From Clostridium sp. UBA4746 (GTDB lineage: Bacteria; Bacillota; Clostridia; Clostridiales; Clostridiaceae): 18,665 nucleotides of DNA. The stretch lies in NCBI GenBank assembly GCA_002403785.1, contig DHIM01000156.1:25423-44087 (forward strand), read 5' to 3'. Numbering within the stretch: position 1 is the first letter of the stretch; each line of letters begins with the position of its first letter. Shown here piece after piece: positions 7,648 to 15,552 of the stretch. The translations under genes and the position numbers were made by a program. The notes under the pieces are model-generated. The model ran no database searches. It was not told where the DNA came from and worked only from the letters and a program-made list of their open reading frames with translations.

Positions 7648-8025
7648 ATGAAATCTTTAATCAGATTAAGAATGAGTGCCCATGATGCACATTATGGTGG
7701 AAACTTAGTGGATGGAGCAAGAATGCTACAATTATTTGGGGATGTAGCTACAGAACTTCTAATTATAAATGATGGTGATGAAGGATTATTCAAAGCATAT
7801 GATGCTGTAGAATTTTTAGCACCAGTTTATGCAGGCGATTATATAGAAGCTGTTGGAGAAATAGTGAATGTAGGGAATTCTTCAAGAAAAATGATTTTTG
7901 AAGCAAGGAAAGTTATAGTACCAAGACCAGATATAAATGATTCAGCTTGTGACGTTTTAGATGAACCAATAGTAGTTTGCAAGGCAAGTGGAACTTGCGT
8001 AGTTCTTAAAGATAAACGAAGGTAA
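7648..8025 (+). CDS. kal: 3-aminobutyryl-CoA ammonia-lyase (Kal)
   Basis: Removes ammonia from L-3-aminobutyryl-CoA to give crotonyl-CoA, which then enters the butyrate branch. The 125-aa hotdog-fold protein starts at the ATG at 7648, with a strong AAGGAGG eight bases upstream. A longer in-frame reading from 7558 would run through the terminator hairpin and is rejected. The sequence from MKSLIRLRMS through AHDAHYGGNLVDGARMLQLF and the later EFLAPVYAGDYIEAVGEI is highly characteristic of Kal. It is the first gene behind the lysine riboswitch and 88 bases ahead of kdd, so lysine should control it most directly. Length and ends agree with the family and nothing is broken. Confidence 0.94.
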   Translation: MKSLIRLRMSAHDAHYGGNLVDGARMLQLFGDVATELLIINDGDEGLFKAYDAVEFLAPVYAGDYIEAVGEIVNVGNSSRKMIFEARKVIVPRPDINDSACDVLDEPIVVCKASGTCVVLKDKRR

Positions 8026-8113
8026 GGTGAATTAATCATATCAGAGTATCTAAAAATAATGAATGTATAAGCAAACAAATAATATAAAAACAAATTAAGG
8101 GAGGAAATTAATT

Positions 8114-9148
8114 ATGAAAAAAGGATGTAAATACGGATCACACAGAGTACTTGAACCACAAGGGGTTTTAACTCAAGCAGCTCAAAAAATTGACAATAAC
8201 ATGGAGATTTATGATAATGAAATTCTTATTGATGTTATCTCTTTAAACGTAGATTCAGCTAGTTTCACTCAAATAGAAGAAGAGGCTCACAAGGATGTTG
8301 AAAAGATGAAGGCTAAAATATTAGAAATAGTTGAAGAAAGAGGAAAAATGCAAAATCCAGTAACTGGATCAGGTGGAATGCTTATCGGAACTGTTGCACA
8401 AATAGGAGATGCATTAAAGGGTAGAGATTTAAAAGTTGGAGATAAAATAGCTTCATTAGTTTCATTATCCTTAACTCCACTTAAAATAGAAGAAATTATA
8501 GATGTTAAAATGGATATAGATAGACTAGATGTTAAAGCTAAAGCTATTTTGTTTGAAAGTGGAATATATGCTAAACTTCCAACAGATATGTCAGAACCAT
8601 TAGCACTTGCAGCTCTTGATGTTGCTGGGGCACCGGCTCAAGCAGCTAAAATTGTTAGACCAGGACAGAGCGTGCTAGTGCTTGGAGCAGCAGGAAAATC
8701 AGGAATGCTTTGCTGCTATGAATCCATGAAGAGAGTAGGACCAACAGGTAATGTTATAGCTATGGTTAGAAAGCAAGCTCAAGCTGATAAATTAAAAGCG
8801 TGGGGATTATGCCATGAAGCTATAGTAAGTGATGCTCAAAAACCAGTTGATGTTTTAGACAAAACGTTAGCAGCCAATAAGGGAAATGAAGTAGATTTAT
8901 CAATTAGCTGTGTAAATATCCAAAACACTGAAATGGCTTGTATATTACCAGTAAAGGATAATGGTACTGTTTACTTCTTCTCAATGGCTACAAATTTTGT
9001 AAAGGCAGCATTAGGTGCTGAAGGTGTTGGTAAAGATGTAAACATGATAATAGGAAATGGATACACTAAGGACCATGCTGAAATAACATTATCAGAGCTT
9101 AGAGAAAGTGAAACACTAAGAAAGATATTTGATGAATTATACATCTAG
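8114..9148 (+). CDS. kdd: 3,5-diaminohexanoate dehydrogenase (Kdd)
   Basis: Oxidises L-erythro-3,5-diaminohexanoate to 3-keto-5-aminohexanoate with release of ammonia and NAD(P)H. The 344-aa protein starts at the ATG at 8114 behind GGGAGG. The N-terminal GSHRVLEPQGVLTQAAQKID and the catalytic-domain segment FESGIYAKLPTDMSEPLALAALD are family hallmarks. The dinucleotide-binding Rossmann motif is LVLGAAGKSGM at about residues 188-198. It acts directly before Kce in the pathway. It stands between kal and kamA with short gaps (88 and 109 bases) on the same strand, consistent with one transcript behind the riboswitch. Confidence 0.95.
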   Translation: MKKGCKYGSHRVLEPQGVLTQAAQKIDNNMEIYDNEILIDVISLNVDSASFTQIEEEAHKDVEKMKAKILEIVEERGKMQNPVTGSGGMLIGTVAQIGDALKGRDLKVGDKIASLVSLSLTPLKIEEIIDVKMDIDRLDVKAKAILFESGIYAKLPTDMSEPLALAALDVAGAPAQAAKIVRPGQSVLVLGAAGKSGMLCCYESMKRVGPTGNVIAMVRKQAQADKLKAWGLCHEAIVSDAQKPVDVLDKTLAANKGNEVDLSISCVNIQNTEMACILPVKDNGTVYFFSMATNFVKAALGAEGVGKDVNMIIGNGYTKDHAEITLSELRESETLRKIFDELYI

Positions 9149-9257
9149 CATTAGGTCATAAATTAGTAATGTTGCATTTCATAAATAAATGTTATATTAA
9201 TAATCATGAATTCTATATGTAATAATAAGGATTAAAAATAGACGGAGGAGAATATTA

Positions 9258-10511
9258 ATGAGCGTAAATAGAAGATTTGAGCTTTTTAAGGACGTTACTG
9301 ATGCAGAGTGGAATGATTGGAAATGGCAAGTTAAACATAGAATTGAAACTGTGGATGAACTTAAAAAATATATACCACTAACAGAGGCGGAAGAAGAAGG
9401 AGCAAGACAATGTTTACAAACATTAAGAATGGCGATAACTCCATATTACCTTTCTTTAATAGATATAAATGATCCATATGACCCAATAAGAAAACAAGCG
9501 ATACCAACAGCACTTGAATTGCACCATGCACATGCTGATTTACTTGACCCACTACATGAAGATACAGATTCACCAGTGCCAGGGTTAACTCATAGATACC
9601 CAGATAGGGTATTACTATTAATAACTGATATGTGCTCAATGTACTGTCGTCATTGTACGAGAAGAAGATTCGCAGGGCAAAGCGATAGTGCTATGCCAAT
9701 GGAGAGAATAGATAAAGCAATCGATTACATCAGAAATACGGTGCAAGTTAGAGACGTAATATTATCAGGTGGAGATGCTCTACTTGTTTCAGATGATAAA
9801 TTAGAATATATAATCAAAAAATTAAGAGAAATTCCACACGTTGAAATAATAAGACTGGGTTCAAGAGTACCTGTAGTTCTTCCACAAAGAATAACAAAAG
9901 AATTAGTGGATATGTTAAAGAAATATCATCCAATTTGGTTAAACACTCACTTTAATCATTCAAATGAAATTACTAAGGAAGCAAAAATTGCTTGCGCGAG
10001 ACTTGCAAATGCAGGAATACCTCTAGGAAATCAATCTGTTCTATTAAGAGGAGTTAATGACTGCACCCATGTAATGATGGATTTAGTACATGATCTTGTT
10101 AAAATTAGAGTTAGGCCATACTATATCTATCAATGTGACCTTTCAATGGGACTTGAGCACTTTAGAACACCAGTATCTAAAGGAATAGAAATTATTGAAG
10201 GTTTAAGAGGACATACTTCAGGATTCTGTGTACCAACGTTCGTTGTTGATGCTCCAGGCGGTGGTGGTAAAATCCCAGTAATGCCGGGATATATTATATC
10301 TCAAAGCCCTGAAAAAGTAGTACTTAGAAACTTTGAAGGTGTTATAACCACTTATGAACAACCAACTGGATATACTCCAGGTTGCCATTGCGAAGTATGC
10401 GAAGGAAAGAAAAAGGTTCACAAAGTAGGGGTAGCTGGGTTATTAAATGATGAGAAAATGTCTATGGAACCAGTTGGACTTGAAAGAAATTTAAGAGGAC
10501 ATCACAAGTAA
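9258..10511 (+). CDS. kamA: L-lysine 2,3-aminomutase (KamA, radical SAM/PLP enzyme)
   Basis: Converts L-lysine to L-beta-lysine, the first step of the pathway, with an oxygen-sensitive [4Fe-4S] cluster, S-adenosylmethionine and pyridoxal phosphate. The 417-aa length fits the clostridial enzyme (416 aa in C. subterminale SB4). The cluster motif is C126-x3-C130-x2-C133 in DMCSMYCRHCTRRRF. The PLP lysine is K338 in DAPGGGGKIPVMPGY, equivalent to K337. The structural zinc site is visible as C269 with C376, C378 and C381 in PGCHCEVC. The start has a good RBS (GGAGGAG). It lies 109 bases after kdd and one base before kamB. No defects are seen. Confidence 0.97.
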   Translation: MSVNRRFELFKDVTDAEWNDWKWQVKHRIETVDELKKYIPLTEAEEEGARQCLQTLRMAITPYYLSLIDINDPYDPIRKQAIPTALELHHAHADLLDPLHEDTDSPVPGLTHRYPDRVLLLITDMCSMYCRHCTRRRFAGQSDSAMPMERIDKAIDYIRNTVQVRDVILSGGDALLVSDDKLEYIIKKLREIPHVEIIRLGSRVPVVLPQRITKELVDMLKKYHPIWLNTHFNHSNEITKEAKIACARLANAGIPLGNQSVLLRGVNDCTHVMMDLVHDLVKIRVRPYYIYQCDLSMGLEHFRTPVSKGIEIIEGLRGHTSGFCVPTFVVDAPGGGGKIPVMPGYIISQSPEKVVLRNFEGVITTYEQPTGYTPGCHCEVCEGKKKVHKVGVAGLLNDEKMSMEPVGLERNLRGHHK

Positions 10512-10512
10512 T

Positions 10513-11556
10513 ATGAAAGATATTCAAGATATGCCCAGTATTTTTAATATGATTCGAGAATATGAAAGTATTTCAATCATAGGAATGAATAAAAATGTAG
10601 GTAAAACAACTACTTTAAATCATATATTGAGAGAAGCTAGAGGGAGAATGGCCCTTGGGCTTACCTCAATAGGACGCGACGGAGAAAAAATAGACGGAGT
10701 AACTGGCACCGAGAAACCTAAAATTTATATACAAAAAGGAACTATAATTGCTACTGCAAAACAATGTTTATTAAATAGTGATATAACTCGCGAGATTTTA
10801 AAAACTACAGGTTTTAATACTCCTATGGGAGAAATAATTATATGCAGAGCAATAAGCGACGGATATGTAGATTTGGGTGGACCATCAGTAAATTCTCATA
10901 TGGCTTTAATATGTAATGAACTTAAAAGGTTTGGAAGTAAGCTTGTGATTGTGGATGGTGCTCTTAGTAGAAAAACGTTTGCTTCCCCCTCTATTACCAA
11001 TGCTACAATTTTGTCAACTGGAGCTGCAATGTCAAAAAGTATGGTAAAGGTTATAGATGAAACTAGTCATATCGTGAAATTACTATCTTTAGAGAATGAA
11101 AAAGATAAGGTTGTGTTAAAAATCGCTAATGAAATTTTTCTAAGTGGCAAAATAGGTATCATTCTCAGAGATAATTCTATTAAGATGCTAGATGTGATTA
11201 CGGCACTCGGATCTTCTAAGAAAATTATTGAGTTGTTAGATGAAAATACATCCTATGTAGTTATTAAAGGTGTAGTAACAGACAAACTATTAGAAGATAT
11301 TATGACATCTACAAACCAGTATAAAGGAGTAACGTTCCTAGTTGAAGACGGAACAAAGTTGTTTTTAACTAGGGAGACTCTTTATAAATTTAAAAAGCTA
11401 GGTGGAATAATAAAAACAATAAATCCCATTAACATAGTATGTGTTACATCCAATCCAAAATCACCTTATGGGTATGAATTTGATAAGCATAAGTTTTTAA
11501 ATGGGCTTAGGAATAAATTAAATATACCTGTATTTGATGTAATTGGAGGGGCGTAA
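10513..11556 (+). CDS. kamB: KamB, P-loop protein of lysine aminomutase clusters (function not established)
   Basis: A 347-aa soluble protein regularly found between kamA and kamC-kamD in lysine fermenters. A Walker A motif stands at residues 24-33 (GMNKNVGKTT), directly after a short N-terminal segment, as in small nucleotide-binding or chaperone-like P-loop proteins. Further likely nucleotide-domain strands are LVIVDGAL (about residue 143) and the later NIVCVTSNPKSPYG. No membrane segments or signal peptide are seen. It begins one base after the kamA stop and ends one base before the kamC start, so it is tightly coupled. ATP is known to activate the cobalamin-dependent lysine mutase, and KamB with KamC has been proposed to service or reactivate it. 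I regard that role as likely but not proven by sequence. Confidence 0.85.
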   Translation: MKDIQDMPSIFNMIREYESISIIGMNKNVGKTTTLNHILREARGRMALGLTSIGRDGEKIDGVTGTEKPKIYIQKGTIIATAKQCLLNSDITREILKTTGFNTPMGEIIICRAISDGYVDLGGPSVNSHMALICNELKRFGSKLVIVDGALSRKTFASPSITNATILSTGAAMSKSMVKVIDETSHIVKLLSLENEKDKVVLKIANEIFLSGKIGIILRDNSIKMLDVITALGSSKKIIELLDENTSYVVIKGVVTDKLLEDIMTSTNQYKGVTFLVEDGTKLFLTRETLYKFKKLGGIIKTINPINIVCVTSNPKSPYGYEFDKHKFLNGLRNKLNIPVFDVIGGA

Positions 11557-11557
11557 A

Positions 11558-13027
11558 ATGAAGTTTTTAGATAAAGACCAGAGAGATCAAATTGGATTTT
11601 CGTTTGTTATTGATAAATTGGGGATAACCACTTCTTATGGACTTTGTGAGAGAAAAAATATTAGGCCGTTTAAAGCTTCAGAAATAAATAAATTAACACA
11701 GGAATTAGATAGCCTAGAAAATATAATTAAATCCATGAGAACTAATACTTATGAGTATAACGAAATAGGAAGAATATTTTGTAAGATGAAAGATATTAGA
11801 AATTCTATTAAAAGATGTAGTGAAGCTGGAACACTTGATGAAGTTGAGTTATATGAAATTAAATATTTTTCTATATTAGTAGCAGAATTAAAAAATATCT
11901 TGGATAAATTAAAGCTTGATGTAGAGGATGTTCATCTAAATTCTTTAGATGAAATTATTTACCTTCTAGATCCACAGAGGAATGGAATATCTACTTTTTA
12001 TGTTTATGATGAATATTCTAAGGCTTTGAAAAACACACGGGAAAAAAAAATACAAAAAGAAAAAGAAATTTTTATAGCAAAAACCGAAGAAAAAGTAAGT
12101 GAACTAAAGCAGCAAAGGTTAGATTTAGTTATAGAAGAAGAAGAGGAAGAATTAAGGATTAGAAAAGGGTTAACATTACAAATTTCTAAAAAAAAAGAAC
12201 TTATAAACCAAAATATAAAAGCAATAGGTAGATTAGACTTTCTAATTGCTAAAGCAAATTTAGCATTGTCTTATAATGGTTCTCGTCCGGAAATTTGTGA
12301 AAAAATGGAGATTAAATTTAGTGAAGCCTTTAATCCTGAAATCAAAGAGATATTAAAAAAAGGTAAAAAATTATTTACCCCAGTTAGCATAGATCTAGTT
12401 GGAGGTACAACTATTATAACAGGTGCTAATATGGGTGGGAAAAGTGTGACCCTAAAGACTATTGTTTTGAATTTATTACTTGGGCAAATGGGTTTTTTCG
12501 TATTTGCAAAAAAATCAAAATTTCCAATACTTAATTTTATTTATTTTGTTTCAGATGATATGCAATCCATCTCTAAAGGGTTAAGTACTTTTGGAGCAGA
12601 AATAATAAAGTTAAAGGAAGTTGTAGAGTGTGCGAAACGTGAGAATGGATTTATATCTTTAGATGAGTTTGCAAGAGGCACTAATCCAAAAGAAGGGTAC
12701 TACCTCGTGAAAGCTCTTTGTAAATACTTGACTAATTTTAAGTCGGTAAGCTTGATTTCAACTCATTATGACGGAGTGACCCAAGATAACATGGTGCATT
12801 ATCAAGTAACGGGACTTAAAAATGTAGATTTTGATGAGCTGAGAAATAAGATAGATTTAAATAAAACTCATTCTGTCGAAATAATACAAGAACATATGGA
12901 GTACAAACTAGAGAAGGTCTCGAAAGAAAATAAAGTACCAAAAGATGCACTTAATATAGCAGTATTACTAGGCCTTGATGAAAAAATAGTTGATTTAGCA
13001 AAAGGTTTATATAAAGAGGAGGAGTAA
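11558..13027 (+). CDS. kamC: KamC, MutS-like ATPase of lysine aminomutase clusters
   Basis: A 489-aa protein whose C-terminal third is a MutS-type ABC ATPase. Walker A is GANMGGKS (residues 289-296), and the Walker B/D-loop region ISLDEFARGTNPKEG (about 366-380) mirrors MutS LLDEIGRGTST. The middle part (about 150-235) is rich in K and E and probably a long coiled coil, as in the MutS lever arms. The N-terminal mismatch-recognition domains of true MutS are missing, so DNA repair is unlikely. I start it at the ATG at 11558 with GGAGGGG nine bases upstream; an earlier in-frame TTG at 11543 lies within kamB. It ends one base before kamD. It probably acts with KamB on KamDE, for example exchanging damaged cobalamin. 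That is inference from constant co-location. Confidence 0.87.
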   Translation: MKFLDKDQRDQIGFSFVIDKLGITTSYGLCERKNIRPFKASEINKLTQELDSLENIIKSMRTNTYEYNEIGRIFCKMKDIRNSIKRCSEAGTLDEVELYEIKYFSILVAELKNILDKLKLDVEDVHLNSLDEIIYLLDPQRNGISTFYVYDEYSKALKNTREKKIQKEKEIFIAKTEEKVSELKQQRLDLVIEEEEEELRIRKGLTLQISKKKELINQNIKAIGRLDFLIAKANLALSYNGSRPEICEKMEIKFSEAFNPEIKEILKKGKKLFTPVSIDLVGGTTIITGANMGGKSVTLKTIVLNLLLGQMGFFVFAKKSKFPILNFIYFVSDDMQSISKGLSTFGAEIIKLKEVVECAKRENGFISLDEFARGTNPKEGYYLVKALCKYLTNFKSVSLISTHYDGVTQDNMVHYQVTGLKNVDFDELRNKIDLNKTHSVEIIQEHMEYKLEKVSKENKVPKDALNIAVLLGLDEKIVDLAKGLYKEEE

Positions 13028-13028
13028 A

Positions 13029-14585
13029 ATGGAAAGCAAATTGAATTTAAATTGGGATGTCGTTGAAAAAGCTAGACAAGCAGCTAAAAATATAGCAAAA
13101 AATACTCAGGAATTTATTGACGTGCATACTACAGTAACGGTAGAAAGAACAGTATGTAGACTTTTAGGTATTGATGGGGTAGATGAAGTTGGGGTTCCAA
13201 TTCCCAATATTGTAGTAGACAACATTAAAGATGGTAATGGATTAGCACTTGGTGCCGCAATGTTTATTGGAAATGCTATGGTTGAAACTGGTCTTTCTCC
13301 ACAAGAAATAGCTATAAGAATATCAAAAGGTGAAATAGATTTAGCTAAAATTCCTATGCATGAAGAATTCGAGATTAAAATGGCTGTAGGTAAAGTGGCT
13401 AAGGCAATGGTTGTTAAAATTAAACAAAATAGAGGTAAGAGGGAATCATATCTTGAAAGATTTGGTGATAAGAGTGGCCCCTATCTTTATGTTATAGTTG
13501 CTACAGGCAATATTTATGAAGATATAACACAAGCAAGAGCAGCTGCAAAGCAAGGTGCAGATATAATAGCAGTAATAAGAAGCACAGGCCAAAGCTTACT
13601 AGACTACGTTCCATACGGAGCTACGACAGAAGGCTTCGGAGGAACACTTGCAACACAAGAGAACTTCAGACTTATGAGATCAGCCCTTGATGAGGTAGGA
13701 GAAAAATTAGGAAGATATATAAGACTTTGCAATTACTGCTCTGGGCTATGTATGCCTGAAATAGCGGCTATGGGAGCTATAGAAAGATTAGACGTGATGC
13801 TCAATGACGCTTTATATGGAATCCTATTTCGTGATATCAACATGCAAAGAACTATAGTTGACCAATATTTCTCAAGAATAATTAATGGATATGCTGGAGT
13901 CATCATAAACACTGGAGAAGATAACTATTTAACCACATCAGATGCAGTAGAAGAAGCTCATACTGTGCTTGCATCTCAGTTTATAAATGAACAATTTGCA
14001 TTAGTTGCTGGACTTCCAGAAGAACAAATGGGACTTGGTCATGCTTTTGAAATAAGTCCAGATGTTGAAAATGGATTTGTATATGAATTAGCACAAGCAC
14101 AAATGGCAAGAGAAATCTTCCCGAAAGCACCACTCAAATATATGCCGCCAACTAAGTTTATGACTGGAAATATATTTAAAGGGCAAGTGCAGGATGCATT
14201 ATTTAACATGGTTACTATAATGACAGGACAAAAAATACATCTTCTTGGAATGCTCACAGAAGCAATACACACACCATTTATGTCAGATAGAGCGTTATCA
14301 ATAGACAATGCTCAATATATTTTTAGGACTATGAAGGATTTAGGAGCAGAAATTACATTTAAAAAAGGCGGCATAATGGAAACCAGAGTGGATGAAGTAT
14401 TAAATAAAGCAGCAGATCTAATTCAAGAAATTGAAAAAGAAGGTTTATTCAGTACAATACAGCAAGGGAAATTTGCAGGAATTAAGAGACCTTTAAATGG
14501 TGGGAAAGGGCTTGCAGGAGTTGTAGAGAAAGAAAAAGCTTACTTTAATCCATTTATAGATTTAATGTTAGGAGGAAATAAATAA
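13029..14585 (+). CDS. kamD: beta-lysine / D-lysine 5,6-aminomutase, alpha subunit (KamD)
   Basis: The large TIM-barrel subunit of the adenosylcobalamin- and PLP-dependent enzyme that moves the terminal amino group of L-beta-lysine (or D-lysine) to give 3,5-diaminohexanoate (2,5- from D-lysine). The 518-aa protein is full length and begins MESKLNLNWDVVEKARQAAK, the normal start of this family. Typical stretches include ATGNIYEDITQARAAAKQGA, YVPYGATTEGFGGT and ITFKKGGIMETRVDEV near the end. A strong purine-rich RBS (GAGGAGG) comes from the last codons of kamC. Its stop overlaps the kamE ATG by one base (TAATG), which suggests coupled synthesis of the two subunits. Confidence 0.96.
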   Translation: MESKLNLNWDVVEKARQAAKNIAKNTQEFIDVHTTVTVERTVCRLLGIDGVDEVGVPIPNIVVDNIKDGNGLALGAAMFIGNAMVETGLSPQEIAIRISKGEIDLAKIPMHEEFEIKMAVGKVAKAMVVKIKQNRGKRESYLERFGDKSGPYLYVIVATGNIYEDITQARAAAKQGADIIAVIRSTGQSLLDYVPYGATTEGFGGTLATQENFRLMRSALDEVGEKLGRYIRLCNYCSGLCMPEIAAMGAIERLDVMLNDALYGILFRDINMQRTIVDQYFSRIINGYAGVIINTGEDNYLTTSDAVEEAHTVLASQFINEQFALVAGLPEEQMGLGHAFEISPDVENGFVYELAQAQMAREIFPKAPLKYMPPTKFMTGNIFKGQVQDALFNMVTIMTGQKIHLLGMLTEAIHTPFMSDRALSIDNAQYIFRTMKDLGAEITFKKGGIMETRVDEVLNKAADLIQEIEKEGLFSTIQQGKFAGIKRPLNGGKGLAGVVEKEKAYFNPFIDLMLGGNK

Positions 14586-15373
14586 TGAGTGAAGGACAAT
14601 ATTCATTAGAAATTAAAGAGTTCGATAAAAATTTAGACCTAACAAAGATTAAACCATATGGAGATACTATGAATGATGGCAAGGTTCAAGTGAGCTTTAC
14701 CCTTCCAGTAGAAGATAATGAAAGAGGAGTAGAAGCGGCAATTCAACTTGCTAAATCTATGGGACTTAAAGATACAAACTGTGCTCATCATGCCTCTTTA
14801 GATAAAGAATTTTCTTTCTATGTGATTTATGGTTCATTAACACATACTGTTAACTATGAAGAAGTCCACGTTCAAACAGTAGAAGTAGAAATAATGGATA
14901 TGAAACAAATTGGAGAGTATATAAAAGAAAATATTAAACGTGAAGTTGTAATAATTGGAGCTAGTACAGGGACCGATGCTCATACAGTTGGGATAGATGC
15001 TGTAATGAATATGAAGGGATTTGCAGGACACTATGGCCTTGAGAGGTACCCAATGATAGAAGCTTACAACTTAGGAAGTCAAGTTGAAAATGAAGAATTT
15101 ATCAAAAAAGCTATAGAACTTAAAGCAGATGTTCTTTTAGTTTCTCAAACAGTAACTCAAAAGGATATACACATCCAAAACCTTACTAATCTAGTGGAAT
15201 TATTAGAAGCAGAAGGAATTAGGGATAAAGTTGTGTTAATTTGTGGAGGTCCAAGAATAACTCATGAACTTGCTAAAGAGCTTGGATACGATGCAGGTTT
15301 CGGACCAGGAAAATTTGCTGATGACGTAGCAAGTTTTGCTGTTACGGAAATAGTTGAGAGAGGTTTAGTTTAA
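14585..15373 (+). CDS. kamE: beta-lysine / D-lysine 5,6-aminomutase, beta subunit (KamE), B12-binding
   Basis: The 262-aa subunit that carries both cofactors of 5,6-aminomutase. The base-off cobalamin motif DxHxxG is D131-A-H133-T-V-G136, with H133 the expected cobalt ligand. PLP is expected on K144 in NMKGFAGHYGLERYP, the same number as in the C. sticklandii enzyme. The C-terminal B12 Rossmann domain shows ADVLLVSQTVTQKD and VVLICGGPRIT. The N-terminal dimerisation part (about 1-115) contains TLPVEDNERGVEAA. Translation likely re-initiates from the kamD stop through the one-base overlap, although AGGAGG also precedes the ATG. It is the last enzyme gene of the operon before a long hairpin and lysP. 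Confidence 0.96.
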   Translation: MSEGQYSLEIKEFDKNLDLTKIKPYGDTMNDGKVQVSFTLPVEDNERGVEAAIQLAKSMGLKDTNCAHHASLDKEFSFYVIYGSLTHTVNYEEVHVQTVEVEIMDMKQIGEYIKENIKREVVIIGASTGTDAHTVGIDAVMNMKGFAGHYGLERYPMIEAYNLGSQVENEEFIKKAIELKADVLLVSQTVTQKDIHIQNLTNLVELLEAEGIRDKVVLICGGPRITHELAKELGYDAGFGPGKFADDVASFAVTEIVERGLV

Positions 15374-15383
15374 CGACAAAATG

Positions 15384-15427
15384 TAACGTTGTTAATGAAC
15401 TACTTTAGTAGATTGGTAACAACGTTA
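15384..15427 (+). repeat. long hairpin between kamE and lysP
   Basis: Perfect 11-bp arms, TAACGTTGTTA (15384-15394) and TAACAACGTTA (15417-15427), enclose a 22-base interior that holds its own small hairpin CTAC-TTTA-GTAG. It starts 11 bases after the kamE stop. No T-run follows, so it is not a standard intrinsic terminator. It may stabilise the mRNA end, mark processing, or lower expression of lysP relative to the enzymes. Confidence 0.6.
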
Positions 15428-15448
15428 ACATATTAAATTTGAATGTAA

Positions 15449-15501
15449 AAGATATTGATTATGAACTTGCTTAATATATGAAAACGTTTTTGCAATATCT
15501 T
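15449..15501 (+). repeat. widely spaced inverted repeat in the lysP leader
   Basis: AAGATATTG (15449-15457) and CAATATCTT (15493-15501) are perfect 9-bp complements around a 35-base interior that contains TGAAAACGTTTTTG (15479-15492). It lies between the kamE hairpin and the lysP RBS, so it could be part of a leader RNA structure or an operator region. The lysine aptamer signature (AGAGG, CCGAAG, CTGTCA) is absent, so this is not a second lysine riboswitch. Confidence 0.4.
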
Positions 15502-15552
15502 CATACTGCTATTTAAAGTTTAGTCAGCTATAAATTGAGGGGGGGATTTACA

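Noticed and set aside
9172..9200. Possible internal promoter before kamA (TTGCAT, 17 bases, TATTAA).
   Set aside because: Only three of six and four of six matches to consensus in AT-rich spacer DNA; not strong enough to list as a feature.
15479..15492. CcpA cre-like site TGAAAACGTTTTTG before lysP.
   Set aside because: The first part fits the cre consensus but the conserved terminal CA is TG, and the match is common in AT-rich DNA. Mentioned only as part of the repeat.
15430..15552. A second lysine riboswitch before lysP, expected for a lysine transporter.
   Set aside because: None of the conserved aptamer blocks (AGAGG-GC, GCCGAAG, TGG after a stem, CTGTCA) is present.
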